Below are positions 26,084 to 33,577 of a stretch of DNA of 64,000 nucleotides, piece after piece. The first letter of the stretch is position 1. Each line of letters opens with the position of its first letter. The stretch spans positions 52,501 to 116,500 of the forward strand of contig JACKFM010000002.1 in the NCBI GenBank assembly GCA_020632475.1, in the 5' to 3' direction. This DNA is from Candidatus Omnitrophota bacterium (GTDB lineage Bacteria; Omnitrophota; Omnitrophia; Omnitrophales; Aquincolibacteriaceae). Under the pieces are notes generated by a model, which saw nothing but the letters and a program-made list of their open reading frames with translations, was not told the DNA's origin and searched no databases. Made by a program: the position numbers and the translations under genes.

Positions 26084-26116
26084 TATCCTGATTTTACTTT
26101 CAGTAAAATTAGGATA
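26084..26116 (-). other. Stem-loop upstream of rpmE
   Basis: TATCCT-N-ATTTTACT pairs with AGTAAAAT-N-AGGATA, giving a 14-bp stem with one mismatch and a short loop. On the transcript it lies about 44 nt before the rpmE start and has no U-tract, so it is not a typical intrinsic terminator. It could be an attenuation or processing structure. Confidence 0.55.
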
Positions 26117-26121
26117 CATTC

Positions 26122-26164
26122 CGACATATCACTTATGCCCATTGCATCGACATAAGCGATGTCG
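26122..26164 (-). other. Second stem-loop, just after rho
   Basis: CGACAT and CTTATG on one side pair with CATAAG and ATGTCG on the other, with a small bulge and a 13-base loop. It starts only a few bases after the rho stop codon and is immediately followed by the next hairpin. A U-tract is missing. Confidence 0.5.
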
Positions 26165-26168
26165 TCAT

Positions 26169-27545
26169 TTATTGTTCTACTTTTTTCATGCTGAGTAAAA
26201 ATTCCGCATTGCTTTTGGTCTTTTTAAGCCGGTCGGTCAAAAGCTCCATTGCCTCAGCGGGATTTAACTCGTTTAATACTTTACGAAGAACCCACACAAG
26301 ACTCAATTCATCGGGGTCCATCAGCAAGTCTTCTTTGCGGGTATTTGATTTTTTCACATCAATGGCCGGATAAATTCTCTTTTGGAAGAGCGAGCGGTCC
26401 AGCTGAAGCTCCATATTACCGGTCCCTTTAAACTCTTCGAAGATGACCTCATCCATACGCGACCCCGTGTCCACCAGTGCCGTTGCCATGATCGTCAAGC
26501 TTCCGCCTTCTTCAACATTGCGGGCAGCTCCGAAAAACCGCTTCGGTTTATGCAATGCGCTGGAGTCCACACCGCCGGAAAGGATTTTTCCGGAATGAGG
26601 AACAACCGTATTATAAGCGCGCGCCAAGCGGGTAATGCTGTCGAGCAGAATAATCACATCACGCTTGTGTTCCACCAGGCGCTTGGCTTTTTCCAAAACG
26701 ATTTCAGCTACCTGAACATGCCGTTCGGCCGGCTCGTCAAAAGTCGATGAAATCACTTCTCCCTTGACCGATCTCTGCATGTCCGTGACCTCTTCGGGGC
26801 GCTCATCGATCAAAAGAATGATTAGATAAGCATCCGGCATATTGGTCGTAATGCTATTGGCAATCTTCTGAAGCAGAATGGTTTTTCCGCTATAAGGCGG
26901 AGCAACGATCAAGCCGCGCTGCCCGCATCCGATCGGTGTCAGAAGATCCATCACGCGCATCGAAACTTCTTGAGGATCGGTTTCAAGTACGACGCGCTTC
27001 TGAGGATAAAGCGGTGTCAAATTCACAAACGGAATTTTGTTTTTAACCGATTCGGGATCCTCAAAATTAACCAGCTCCACCTTCAGCAGCGCAAAATACC
27101 TCTCCCCTTCTTTCGGAGGACGAATCTGGCCGCTGACAATATCACCCGTTCTTAAACTAAAACGGCGGATCTGGCTCGGCGAAACATAAATATCGTCCGG
27201 TGAGGGCAAATAGTTATAGTTAGGGGATCTTAGGAAACCGAATCCGTCATCGAGAATTTCCAAAACCCCTTCCCCGAACATAACGCCCGAACGCTTGGCC
27301 TGTCCTTCCAGAATTTTAAAAATTAAATCCTGTTTTTTAATGCCGATCGTCGGCCCGATATTCAGATTTTGAGCCACATCATGCAACTCAGAAACCTTCA
27401 TCTTCTTAAGTTCCGCCACATCCAGCTGGCCTTGGTCTGACGTCTGTGCAGACGGCCTGGCTCCGCTTTCGGTATGCGCACTTGAGGAATGGTGTGAATG
27501 TTTATCCCGTTGTGACCCTGGTCTTGTTGAACTTGTTCTTGGCAT
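26169..27545 (-). CDS. rho: Transcription termination factor Rho
   Basis: Hexameric RNA helicase for factor-dependent termination. 458 residues. A polar Ser/His/Gln-rich N-terminal extension (about 1-45) precedes the Rho N-terminal helix domain, then the cold-shock RNA-binding domain (GFGFLRSPNYNYLPSPDDIY). The ATPase has Walker A APPYSGKTILLQ and the DERPEEVTDM, HKRDVIILLDSITRLARAYN and SGKILSGGVDSSAL motifs. Complete. It is cotranscribed with coaE (5-bp gap). Intrinsic terminators are hard to find in the window, so Rho may be the main terminator here. Confidence 0.97.
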   Translation of the reverse strand: MPRTSSTRPGSQRDKHSHHSSSAHTESGARPSAQTSDQGQLDVAELKKMKVSELHDVAQNLNIGPTIGIKKQDLIFKILEGQAKRSGVMFGEGVLEILDDGFGFLRSPNYNYLPSPDDIYVSPSQIRRFSLRTGDIVSGQIRPPKEGERYFALLKVELVNFEDPESVKNKIPFVNLTPLYPQKRVVLETDPQEVSMRVMDLLTPIGCGQRGLIVAPPYSGKTILLQKIANSITTNMPDAYLIILLIDERPEEVTDMQRSVKGEVISSTFDEPAERHVQVAEIVLEKAKRLVEHKRDVIILLDSITRLARAYNTVVPHSGKILSGGVDSSALHKPKRFFGAARNVEEGGSLTIMATALVDTGSRMDEVIFEEFKGTGNMELQLDRSLFQKRIYPAIDVKKSNTRKEDLLMDPDELSLVWVLRKVLNELNPAEAMELLTDRLKKTKSNAEFLLSMKKVEQ

Positions 27546-27550
27546 TGGCT

Positions 27551-28159
27551 TTATTTAACTCCTTTTTGCATCTCAAAGCGAAATTGATCCCAGATCTTTT
27601 TCACTTCCTGATGTGTTTTCTGAATTTCACCATCATTATAAATAATGACATTTGCTTTTTTACTTTTTTCACTTGCTGACATTTGTGAACGTTGTCTTTG
27701 TTTTATTTCTTCCCGCGAAAAACCCTTCTTTAAAAGGCGTTTTAAAACTACCTCCGGAGAGGCGCTGACCACAACCGATTTATGACACTGGCGGTCATAG
27801 CCGGATTCAAATAAAAGCGGAACCTCAATCACGATAATATCTTTAGTGGTTCTTTGAATCTTATGATCTAATTCTTCAAAAACATACGGATGAATAAGAG
27901 CCTCCAAAGCTGCTCTTTCATCCGGATCGTTAAAAACGGTTTCAGCAAGTTTTTTACGGTCAAACCCCTCACCTTGCGCATCCAGGGCCTGCGGAAACCT
28001 TGCTTTAATCTCCGCATAAACCGGACTGGTCGGATGCAGCGCCCGGTGCGCGATTTGATCGGTGTCAAATCGCGCAGCACCAAGCTGCTCAAAAATTTCT
28101 CCGACCGTACTTTTGCCAGCGCCAAATGTTCCGGTTAAACCTATAATCAATCTATCCAT
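27551..28159 (-). CDS. coaE: Dephospho-CoA kinase
   Basis: Last step of CoA synthesis, phosphorylating the 3'-OH of dephospho-CoA. 202 residues with P-loop GLTGTFGAGKSTVGEIF, the DTDQIAH motif, and the lid region RLLKKGFSREEIKQRQRSQ. It abuts polA upstream and rho downstream, a common arrangement of polA and coaE. Confidence 0.95.
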   Translation of the reverse strand: MDRLIIGLTGTFGAGKSTVGEIFEQLGAARFDTDQIAHRALHPTSPVYAEIKARFPQALDAQGEGFDRKKLAETVFNDPDERAALEALIHPYVFEELDHKIQRTTKDIIVIEVPLLFESGYDRQCHKSVVVSASPEVVLKRLLKKGFSREEIKQRQRSQMSASEKSKKANVIIYNDGEIQKTHQEVKKIWDQFRFEMQKGVK

Positions 28160-30886
28160 TTACTCTTTATACCAGGAATCCCCAATCACCACATCCGCTC
28201 TCAGAGGAATGTTTAACGGATAAACTTTCTCCATCTCCTCTTTCACAAGCGATGCCAATTTGGAGACCTCGTTCGCCACGGCATCAAAAACAAGCTCGTC
28301 ATGAACTTGCATGATCATCAGACTTTTGAATTTTTCCGTTTTAATCCGGCTTTGAATTTGGATCATTGCCGCCTTAATCAAATCGGCTGCCGAACCCTGC
28401 AGCGGTGCATTAATGGCCGCGCGTTCGGCAAACTGCCGCATCTGTACGTTCCGGGCGTTGATGTCCGGAAAATAAGCCCGCCGACCGAAGAGTGTTGTCA
28501 AATATCCTTGAGTGCGCGCTTTTTCTTTCTGAGCATCCAGATATTCACTGATTCCGTCATAACGCTCAAAATAATCTTTGATAAACCGATCCGCTTCCGA
28601 AATTGAAATTCCTAAATCCTGTGAAAGTCCGTAAGCGGTCTTGCCATAGATGATGCTAAAATTAATCGTCTTGGCCACAGTCCGCATTTCACGTGTGACT
28701 TCCGGCTCTTTAACGCCGTATAAAAGCGTTGCGGTATAGCTGTGAATGTCGCGGTCTTCTTTAAAGGCCTTCACCAGATTTTTATCGCCTGATAAATGCG
28801 CCAACAACCTCAATTCAATCTGTGAATAATCCGCCGATAAAATCTTACCCCCGTTTTCGGCATACCTTGAAATAAAAGCACGGCGCACTTCGCGGCCTTC
28901 ACGGGTTTTGATCGGAATGTTTTGAAGATTCGGATCAGAACTCGAAAGCCTGCCGGTTGACGTCACCGTTTGGTGATACGAGGTATGGATTTTCCCCGTC
29001 TCTGAATTGACCATCTGCGGCAATGCGTCCAAATAAGTCGATTTTAATTTTGCCTTTTCGCGGTATTCAAGAATCATTTTAGGTAATTCGAAATTGAGCG
29101 CCAGCTTCTCCAGCACACTGACGTCGGTCGAAAACCCGGTTTTGGTTTTCTTAATCACAGGCAGTTTCATCTCAACAAAAAGAATTTCGGAAAGCTGCTT
29201 GGTCGAGTTGATATTAAACTCGCGGCCTGCTTTTTCGTAGATTTCAAGTGTAAGCCGCTCAAGATCTTTACCGGCGGCTTCGGATAACTTTCTCAAAAAT
29301 TCAAGATCAAGTTTAACGCCGTTATTTTCAATCTCTTCAAGCACTTCGGCCAAAGGCATTTCAATGTCATCAAACAACTTTTCAAGCTCTGCCTTTTGGA
29401 GCCTTTCCTTCAAGGCCGGCACTAGTCTAAAAACGACATCAGCATCCTCGGCCGCATATTCGGCAATCTGATCGAGCGGAACCTCGTCCATGCGGATTTG
29501 ATTTTTACCCTTGCCGATCAGATTTTCTGTTGCAACTTTTTTAACCGCCAGATATTCAAGAGCGATATCATCCAGGTTATGATTCAGCTTAACCGGATTG
29601 ATCAAATAGCTTGCGATCATTGTATCGAACGCAATTCCTTTTACCGGAACACCGTGACGTTTCAAAACGGTCAAATCGTATTTAACGTTCTGACCATATT
29701 TTTGAATGTCTTTATTTTCAAAGAGCGGTGCAACCGCCTCGATAACCTTCTTGCGGTCAAGCCCAGGACCGTTATGATCCGCGGCCGACACCGGAAGATA
29801 GACTGCATGAAACGGCTTCCACGAAAAACTCATCCCCACCAGAGACGCTTCATGCGGGCTGCTTGATGTGGTTTCCGTATCAAAGCTCCAGGCCTTGTGC
29901 GTTTTTAACTGCTCAACCAATTCTTCAAGCTGTGTTTCCGTTTCGATAACAGAATAAACCCGGCTTTCATTTTCAGCGGTATTCTTGGGTGCAAACGACT
30001 GCGTCAGCTTCCTGAACTCATAGCGTTTACACAACTCAAATAACTTTTCCTGATCCGGCTGACGAAACCGCATTTGATCCCAATCAAATGCCATCTCCAC
30101 GGCCGTATCAATCGTCGCTAATTTTTTTGAAAGCCCCACCGAATCATGGTGTTCTTTTAAAAGCGCCTGCTGGCTTTTAGACTTTACCTTTGAGGCGTAT
30201 TTTAAAAGGTTCTCGGCCGATCCGAATTCTTTAATCAGCTTAATGGCTGTTTTTTCGCCAATCCCCGGAACGCCCGGAATGTTATCCGAAGCATCCCCCA
30301 TCAGCGCCATAAGGTCTAAAATCTTTTCAGGACCGAGCCCATCAAAGCGCTCTCGGACTTTGCCCGTATCGTAGATCAACCCCTCTTTGCTGGGATTGAC
30401 AATTTTAATCTTGTCTGTTACAAGCTGCAGTGCATCTTTATCCGAGGTGACAATATAAACATCTAAGCCTTCGAGCTCACCTCTTGCAGCCAAGGTTCCG
30501 AATAAATCATCCGCCTCAAAGCCGGGTTTTTCAAAAACGGCATAATGATAGGCCCGGCAGAAATCCTTGATGGGCTCCAACTGTTCCACCAGATCATCCG
30601 GAGCCGGCTTACGATTGGCCTTATAATCTTCAAATTCCTCATGCCGGAAAGTCGGTTCTTTGCGGTCAAAACAAATGGCCATATAATCCGGCTTCCAGTC
30701 CGCCACGAATTTATCGAGCATGGTGATAAAACCATAAATCGCATTCGTCGCTTCGCCCTTGGATGTGCTTAAATTACGAATCGCATAATAAGCACGATAG
30801 CAAAAAGCGGTGCCATCAAAAATAAAAAGGGTTTTTCCTTTAAGAGAGGGCTTCTTCTCTGTGGATTTGACTGCAGTCATAACCAT
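28160..30886 (-). CDS. polA: DNA polymerase I
   Basis: Repair and Okazaki-fragment polymerase. About 908 residues. The 5'-3' exonuclease domain spans about 15-300 (LFIFDGTAFCYRAYYAIRNL; MALMGDASDNIPGVPGIGEK). The 3'-5' exonuclease appears intact (FDTETTSSSP, then NVKYDL, then YAAEDADVVF). The polymerase has motif A SADYSQIELRLLAHLSGD, motif B RTVAKTINFSIIYGK, and motif C MQVHDEL. I prefer the ATG at 30886 over an upstream TTG at 30895; ATG 30880 is also possible. A sigma-70-like promoter lies about 310 bp upstream. Confidence 0.96.
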   Translation of the reverse strand: MVMTAVKSTEKKPSLKGKTLFIFDGTAFCYRAYYAIRNLSTSKGEATNAIYGFITMLDKFVADWKPDYMAICFDRKEPTFRHEEFEDYKANRKPAPDDLVEQLEPIKDFCRAYHYAVFEKPGFEADDLFGTLAARGELEGLDVYIVTSDKDALQLVTDKIKIVNPSKEGLIYDTGKVRERFDGLGPEKILDLMALMGDASDNIPGVPGIGEKTAIKLIKEFGSAENLLKYASKVKSKSQQALLKEHHDSVGLSKKLATIDTAVEMAFDWDQMRFRQPDQEKLFELCKRYEFRKLTQSFAPKNTAENESRVYSVIETETQLEELVEQLKTHKAWSFDTETTSSSPHEASLVGMSFSWKPFHAVYLPVSAADHNGPGLDRKKVIEAVAPLFENKDIQKYGQNVKYDLTVLKRHGVPVKGIAFDTMIASYLINPVKLNHNLDDIALEYLAVKKVATENLIGKGKNQIRMDEVPLDQIAEYAAEDADVVFRLVPALKERLQKAELEKLFDDIEMPLAEVLEEIENNGVKLDLEFLRKLSEAAGKDLERLTLEIYEKAGREFNINSTKQLSEILFVEMKLPVIKKTKTGFSTDVSVLEKLALNFELPKMILEYREKAKLKSTYLDALPQMVNSETGKIHTSYHQTVTSTGRLSSSDPNLQNIPIKTREGREVRRAFISRYAENGGKILSADYSQIELRLLAHLSGDKNLVKAFKEDRDIHSYTATLLYGVKEPEVTREMRTVAKTINFSIIYGKTAYGLSQDLGISISEADRFIKDYFERYDGISEYLDAQKEKARTQGYLTTLFGRRAYFPDINARNVQMRQFAERAAINAPLQGSAADLIKAAMIQIQSRIKTEKFKSLMIMQVHDELVFDAVANEVSKLASLVKEEMEKVYPLNIPLRADVVIGDSWYKE

Positions 30887-31321
30887 CGCTAGCAAATTTT
30901 CAGTCTTATCAAGATCAGGGCCTTAGGATCTCTTCATACCAAAATTCAAGTTTTATGGACCCTATTGCTTGAGGTACCCATGCTGCCGGCGTACACTCAT
31001 CCGCCGCTACAGCTTATCGTCTATTACATAACGTCAATGAGTCTCTCTGACCCACCTTACATCGGCCAGTATTCCCCATTGGGTCTTAACAACTGACCGG
31101 ATAAAAACCGCGGGTTTGCCAAAGGTTGATTTTTTGGGAAATTGAGAAATTCTTAAGCGCGGATTTTTGAATGGCCTATGATAAAGACCCCATAAGATAA
31201 ACGATTCTCTCTATAGCCGTCAAGCAATATTTACATTTTTTTAAAAAAACACAATAGTCGTAACTGTTTCATATAAAACAAGTTATGGTATATTCAAACT
31301 GTCTACAACTCGATTTGTCCC
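30887..31321. other. 435-bp gap between the rnfA-like gene and polA
   Basis: No coding sequence is convincing here. It contains a promoter for polA at 31195-31222, a T7A7 run at 31235-31248, and at 30922-30975 a stretch whose ends resemble the short-hairpin half of repeats C and D (CTCTTCA near the start, CTATTGCTTGAGG near the end), probably a decayed copy. rnfB would be expected here in a canonical rnf operon and is absent. Confidence 0.5.
31195..31222 (-). promoter_or_regulatory. Sigma-70-like promoter of polA
   Basis: On the minus strand TTGACG (31222-31217) is followed by a 16-bp spacer and TTATCT (31200-31195). It would give a leader of about 300 nt before polA. Confidence 0.45.
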
Positions 31322-31834
31322 CTAAAAAACACTTAAAGCCATCCATCCCAGAAAAACCACAGCAGCCGTCATCAGTTCGCTAACCAATCCCTGAACACGG
31401 GAAGGGATATTGGCCAGAAGAAGTTTTTCCTTTATTCCAAGCAGCATTAACTCCACCAGGGTCATCACACCCACACCGATCAGCGCTTGTTTCACCTGAA
31501 GCCCTTCATGGGTCGCCGTTGAGGACCATCCTAATATCCATACACTCAAACTGAGTAAAGCCGCTTGGTAAGCCCTGGTCCTGCCCCAATACAAACTTAG
31601 AAACAAAGCACAAGGAACATAAAAAAAACCCATCAAAGAGCGCCATTCCACAGGCGTCACTCGTCTCAATAACGCCGCAACAGCGATCAGAATCAATATC
31701 TGCCAAAGCATATGCCCAGACTGAATCAGAATCTCATGCAATCGCTCGGGACCTGTATAGGATTTCCCTTCACGCTGCTTCTCATGACTGAAAAGAAACG
31801 CATTAGCAAACAAAACAAATGCCCATCCGCTCAT
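31322..31834 (-). CDS. RnfA-like membrane protein lacking the cluster cysteines
   Basis: A 170-residue protein with five to six membrane segments. The N-terminal FANAFLFS resembles the NNFVLSQ of RnfA, and the C-terminus (ANIPSRVQGLVSELMTAAVV, then FLGWMAL) resembles the RnfA ending. In RnfA this start is followed by a Gly-x-Cys-Pro segment whose Cys holds an intramembrane [2Fe-2S] cluster; here that place reads HEKQREGK. The only Cys is elsewhere (FYVPCAL). It is coupled by ATGA to the RnfE-like gene. Similarity is weak and positional; a search would be needed to confirm it. Confidence 0.5.
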   Translation of the reverse strand: MSGWAFVLFANAFLFSHEKQREGKSYTGPERLHEILIQSGHMLWQILILIAVAALLRRVTPVEWRSLMGFFYVPCALFLSLYWGRTRAYQAALLSLSVWILGWSSTATHEGLQVKQALIGVGVMTLVELMLLGIKEKLLLANIPSRVQGLVSELMTAAVVFLGWMALSVF

Positions 31835-32331
31835 GGTTTCACCTCAGGTTGTTTCCGGAAGACCAGACCGTAGAGATAAACAAAAACCGCCAAAATCAAA
31901 AACATGCCTGCGGGCGTATAAAACAAATGGATCTTCGCATGATCCGCTAAAAACATTTGTACAAACCCAATAAATATCGCACTAAACCAAAAAGAAAAAC
32001 CCTGTATCAGGGTCTTCTTGATCTCGAAAGAGTCAAAGTCCGACTTGTAATGTTCAAACAAAAGTAAGAAACAGCATGCCATCCATAGCGGATGGACTGC
32101 TTTCAGGTAAAACAGGATTTGCCCGGCACTCATCAGCCATAACAGAACGGCCAGTTTAAAAACACTCTTGGGAAACAAATAACGTGTGCTTGAAAACCAG
32201 ACAATCGTTAGCCAGAATACCAGACAAATGAAACCGGCATCCACAAAAGCAGTCTGCACGCTCTTAATTTGTCCCAACAAAGGAATCACGGCCAAAAACG
32301 GTATTTCCGGGCAATGTGCGTTCGATTTCAT
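31831..32331 (-). CDS. RnfE-like membrane protein lacking the cluster cysteines
   Basis: A 166-residue protein with about five membrane segments. The N-terminus FLAVIPLLGQIKSVQTAF lines up with the LGLCPLLAVT segment of RnfE, but the Cys is replaced by Ile. The second expected Cys (after Ile-x-Asn) is also missing. The start taken is the ATG at 32331, whose ATGA overlaps the stop of the 35-aa peptide; an upstream ATG at 32343 is possible. It is followed by the RnfA-like gene with an ATGA overlap. The family assignment leans on gene order. Confidence 0.5.
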   Translation of the reverse strand: MKSNAHCPEIPFLAVIPLLGQIKSVQTAFVDAGFICLVFWLTIVWFSSTRYLFPKSVFKLAVLLWLMSAGQILFYLKAVHPLWMACCFLLLFEHYKSDFDSFEIKKTLIQGFSFWFSAIFIGFVQMFLADHAKIHLFYTPAGMFLILAVFVYLYGLVFRKQPEVKP

Positions 32332-32435
32332 CTTTGAGTCCATTGATTAATCATAACCGTTGCATACGCGAGCAGAAAAACAAACGCACTAAAAAAAATC
32401 CATTGGCCTATTTTTTGAAAAGTTGTTTTATCCAT
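32328..32435 (-). CDS. 35-residue single-helix membrane peptide in the rnfG position
   Basis: A small ORF with a GAGGAAA ribosome site, overlapping the rnfD-like stop by 8 bp and the next gene by ATGA. It encodes a short basic/polar start (MDKTTFQKIGQW) followed by one hydrophobic helix (about 13-29) and the end NQWTQR. Both flanking overlaps argue that it is translated. In canonical rnfCDGEAB operons this slot is rnfG, whose N-terminal part is a single helix; this may be its remnant. Confidence 0.6.
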   Translation of the reverse strand: MDKTTFQKIGQWIFFSAFVFLLAYATVMINQWTQR

Positions 32436-33363
32436 TTTCCTCGGCACGTGCTCTTTTAGGTTTTATCCGGGTATCAATCCAGGGCACCATCATATCCGTG
32501 AGTAAAACCGCCATGACCGCAGCATAAAAATGAGCCGTCATGTGCAGCCATAAAACCGTTATCAGCGCAGCAATTAAAGCAAAGAGTCGCTTACCTTGTC
32601 GGTTTATTGGGGTTGATGCATACTCTGTGATCAAATAGAACGCACTGATCCATAACGGCCCGGACAAAAAAACATTTTGAAACGATATTGAGGGTAATGC
32701 CAGACACAAAACAGCCATGGTGCCCAAATAAATGAAAGGGACTTCCCAATCAATAACTTTTGCAGCCACTAAATACAAACCCCCAATAATCACAGCCGCC
32801 AGACTTGCCTCGGATAAAAACTGACCTTTAAAATAAAAAAGCGTCATCAGTGAGTGTGAATCAACCGGTTGGGCCATAAAACCTGTAAAGGGCAACGATT
32901 GGGCAAAGGCCGATTCAAACATCTGGAGTAAAACGGGAAAGCCAAAAAGTAAAAATAAAACGCCTATTGCCGCCGGATTAAAGGGATTCTGGCCAAGCCC
33001 TCCGTAGATCTCTAGCCCCAAGCCTATCCCTAAAAAAACAGCTATAAAAACGGCCCATAAGGGCGTTGAAGCCGGAAGCAATAGGACAATCAAAAATGCA
33101 GTGATTAACCCGCTTCCATTTGAAAATGCGTTCTTTTTATGGAGTAGCAGTACGGCCGAAATTTCAGCAGCGGCTGACGCCAAAACGGCCATCAGAAAAA
33201 TTTTAACCGCCTGCCAGCGAAACACAATAATCGATAACACCATCACTGGAAGCAATGAAATGATCCAGCTTAACATGATGCGATCAATGGAGTTGGCAGA
33301 CCGGATATGCGGCGGTGGACTAACGTCATATTGTGACGGCTGAGGATTTGGCGAGTGAATCAT
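32428..33363 (-). CDS. RnfD-like membrane protein without the FMN-threonine motif
   Basis: A 311-residue protein with about eight to ten membrane segments of the RnfD/NqrB family: SPPPHIRSANSIDRIMLSW at the start, GSGLITAFLIVLLLPASTPLW, then YGGLGQNPFNPAAIG. In RnfD an S/T-G-A-T motif carries a covalently bound FMN between this point and the following GxxGExS segment; here that stretch reads AQPVDSHSLMTLF and contains no such motif. The ATG at 33363 is preferred; an upstream TTG at 33405 extends it by 14 residues. Repeat copy C lies just upstream. Confidence 0.75.
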   Translation of the reverse strand: MIHSPNPQPSQYDVSPPPHIRSANSIDRIMLSWIISLLPVMVLSIIVFRWQAVKIFLMAVLASAAAEISAVLLLHKKNAFSNGSGLITAFLIVLLLPASTPLWAVFIAVFLGIGLGLEIYGGLGQNPFNPAAIGVLFLLFGFPVLLQMFESAFAQSLPFTGFMAQPVDSHSLMTLFYFKGQFLSEASLAAVIIGGLYLVAAKVIDWEVPFIYLGTMAVLCLALPSISFQNVFLSGPLWISAFYLITEYASTPINRQGKRLFALIAALITVLWLHMTAHFYAAVMAVLLTDMMVPWIDTRIKPKRARAEENG

Positions 33364-33461
33364 GGCTTTTTCCGGGTTGATAAAAGGGCACTGCCCCCGC
33401 GCCAATAGAATCTAAAGTCAGAGATGTATTATACGAAAAAAGAAGAAATATGAGACCGCCT

Positions 33462-33577
33462 CTAGACGCCTTTCAATTTTGAAATTATGAATTGCTGAGT
33501 TCAGTATTGCTAGAGATCCTTGTGCCGTAACAATGTTGCAATTCAAGCCCGTCATTTCAGCGTTGGCGGAGCACTAG
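33462..33577 (-). repeat. CTAG-bounded repeat, copy C (116 bp)
   Basis: Plus-strand reading starts CTAGACGCCTTTCAATTTTG and ends GTTGGCGGAGCACTAG. The 3' 60 bp matches copies A, B and D (GTAACAATG, ATTCAAGCCCG, CATTTCAGCG). The 5' part has its own hairpin with an internal CTAGAG. The CTA at 33574-33576 is the complement of the TAG stop of the tetra-DsbA gene. Confidence 0.75.

Noticed and set aside
31235..31248. T7A7 run as an intrinsic terminator
   Set aside because: There is no GC-rich stem before a U-tract; the run is a plain palindrome.
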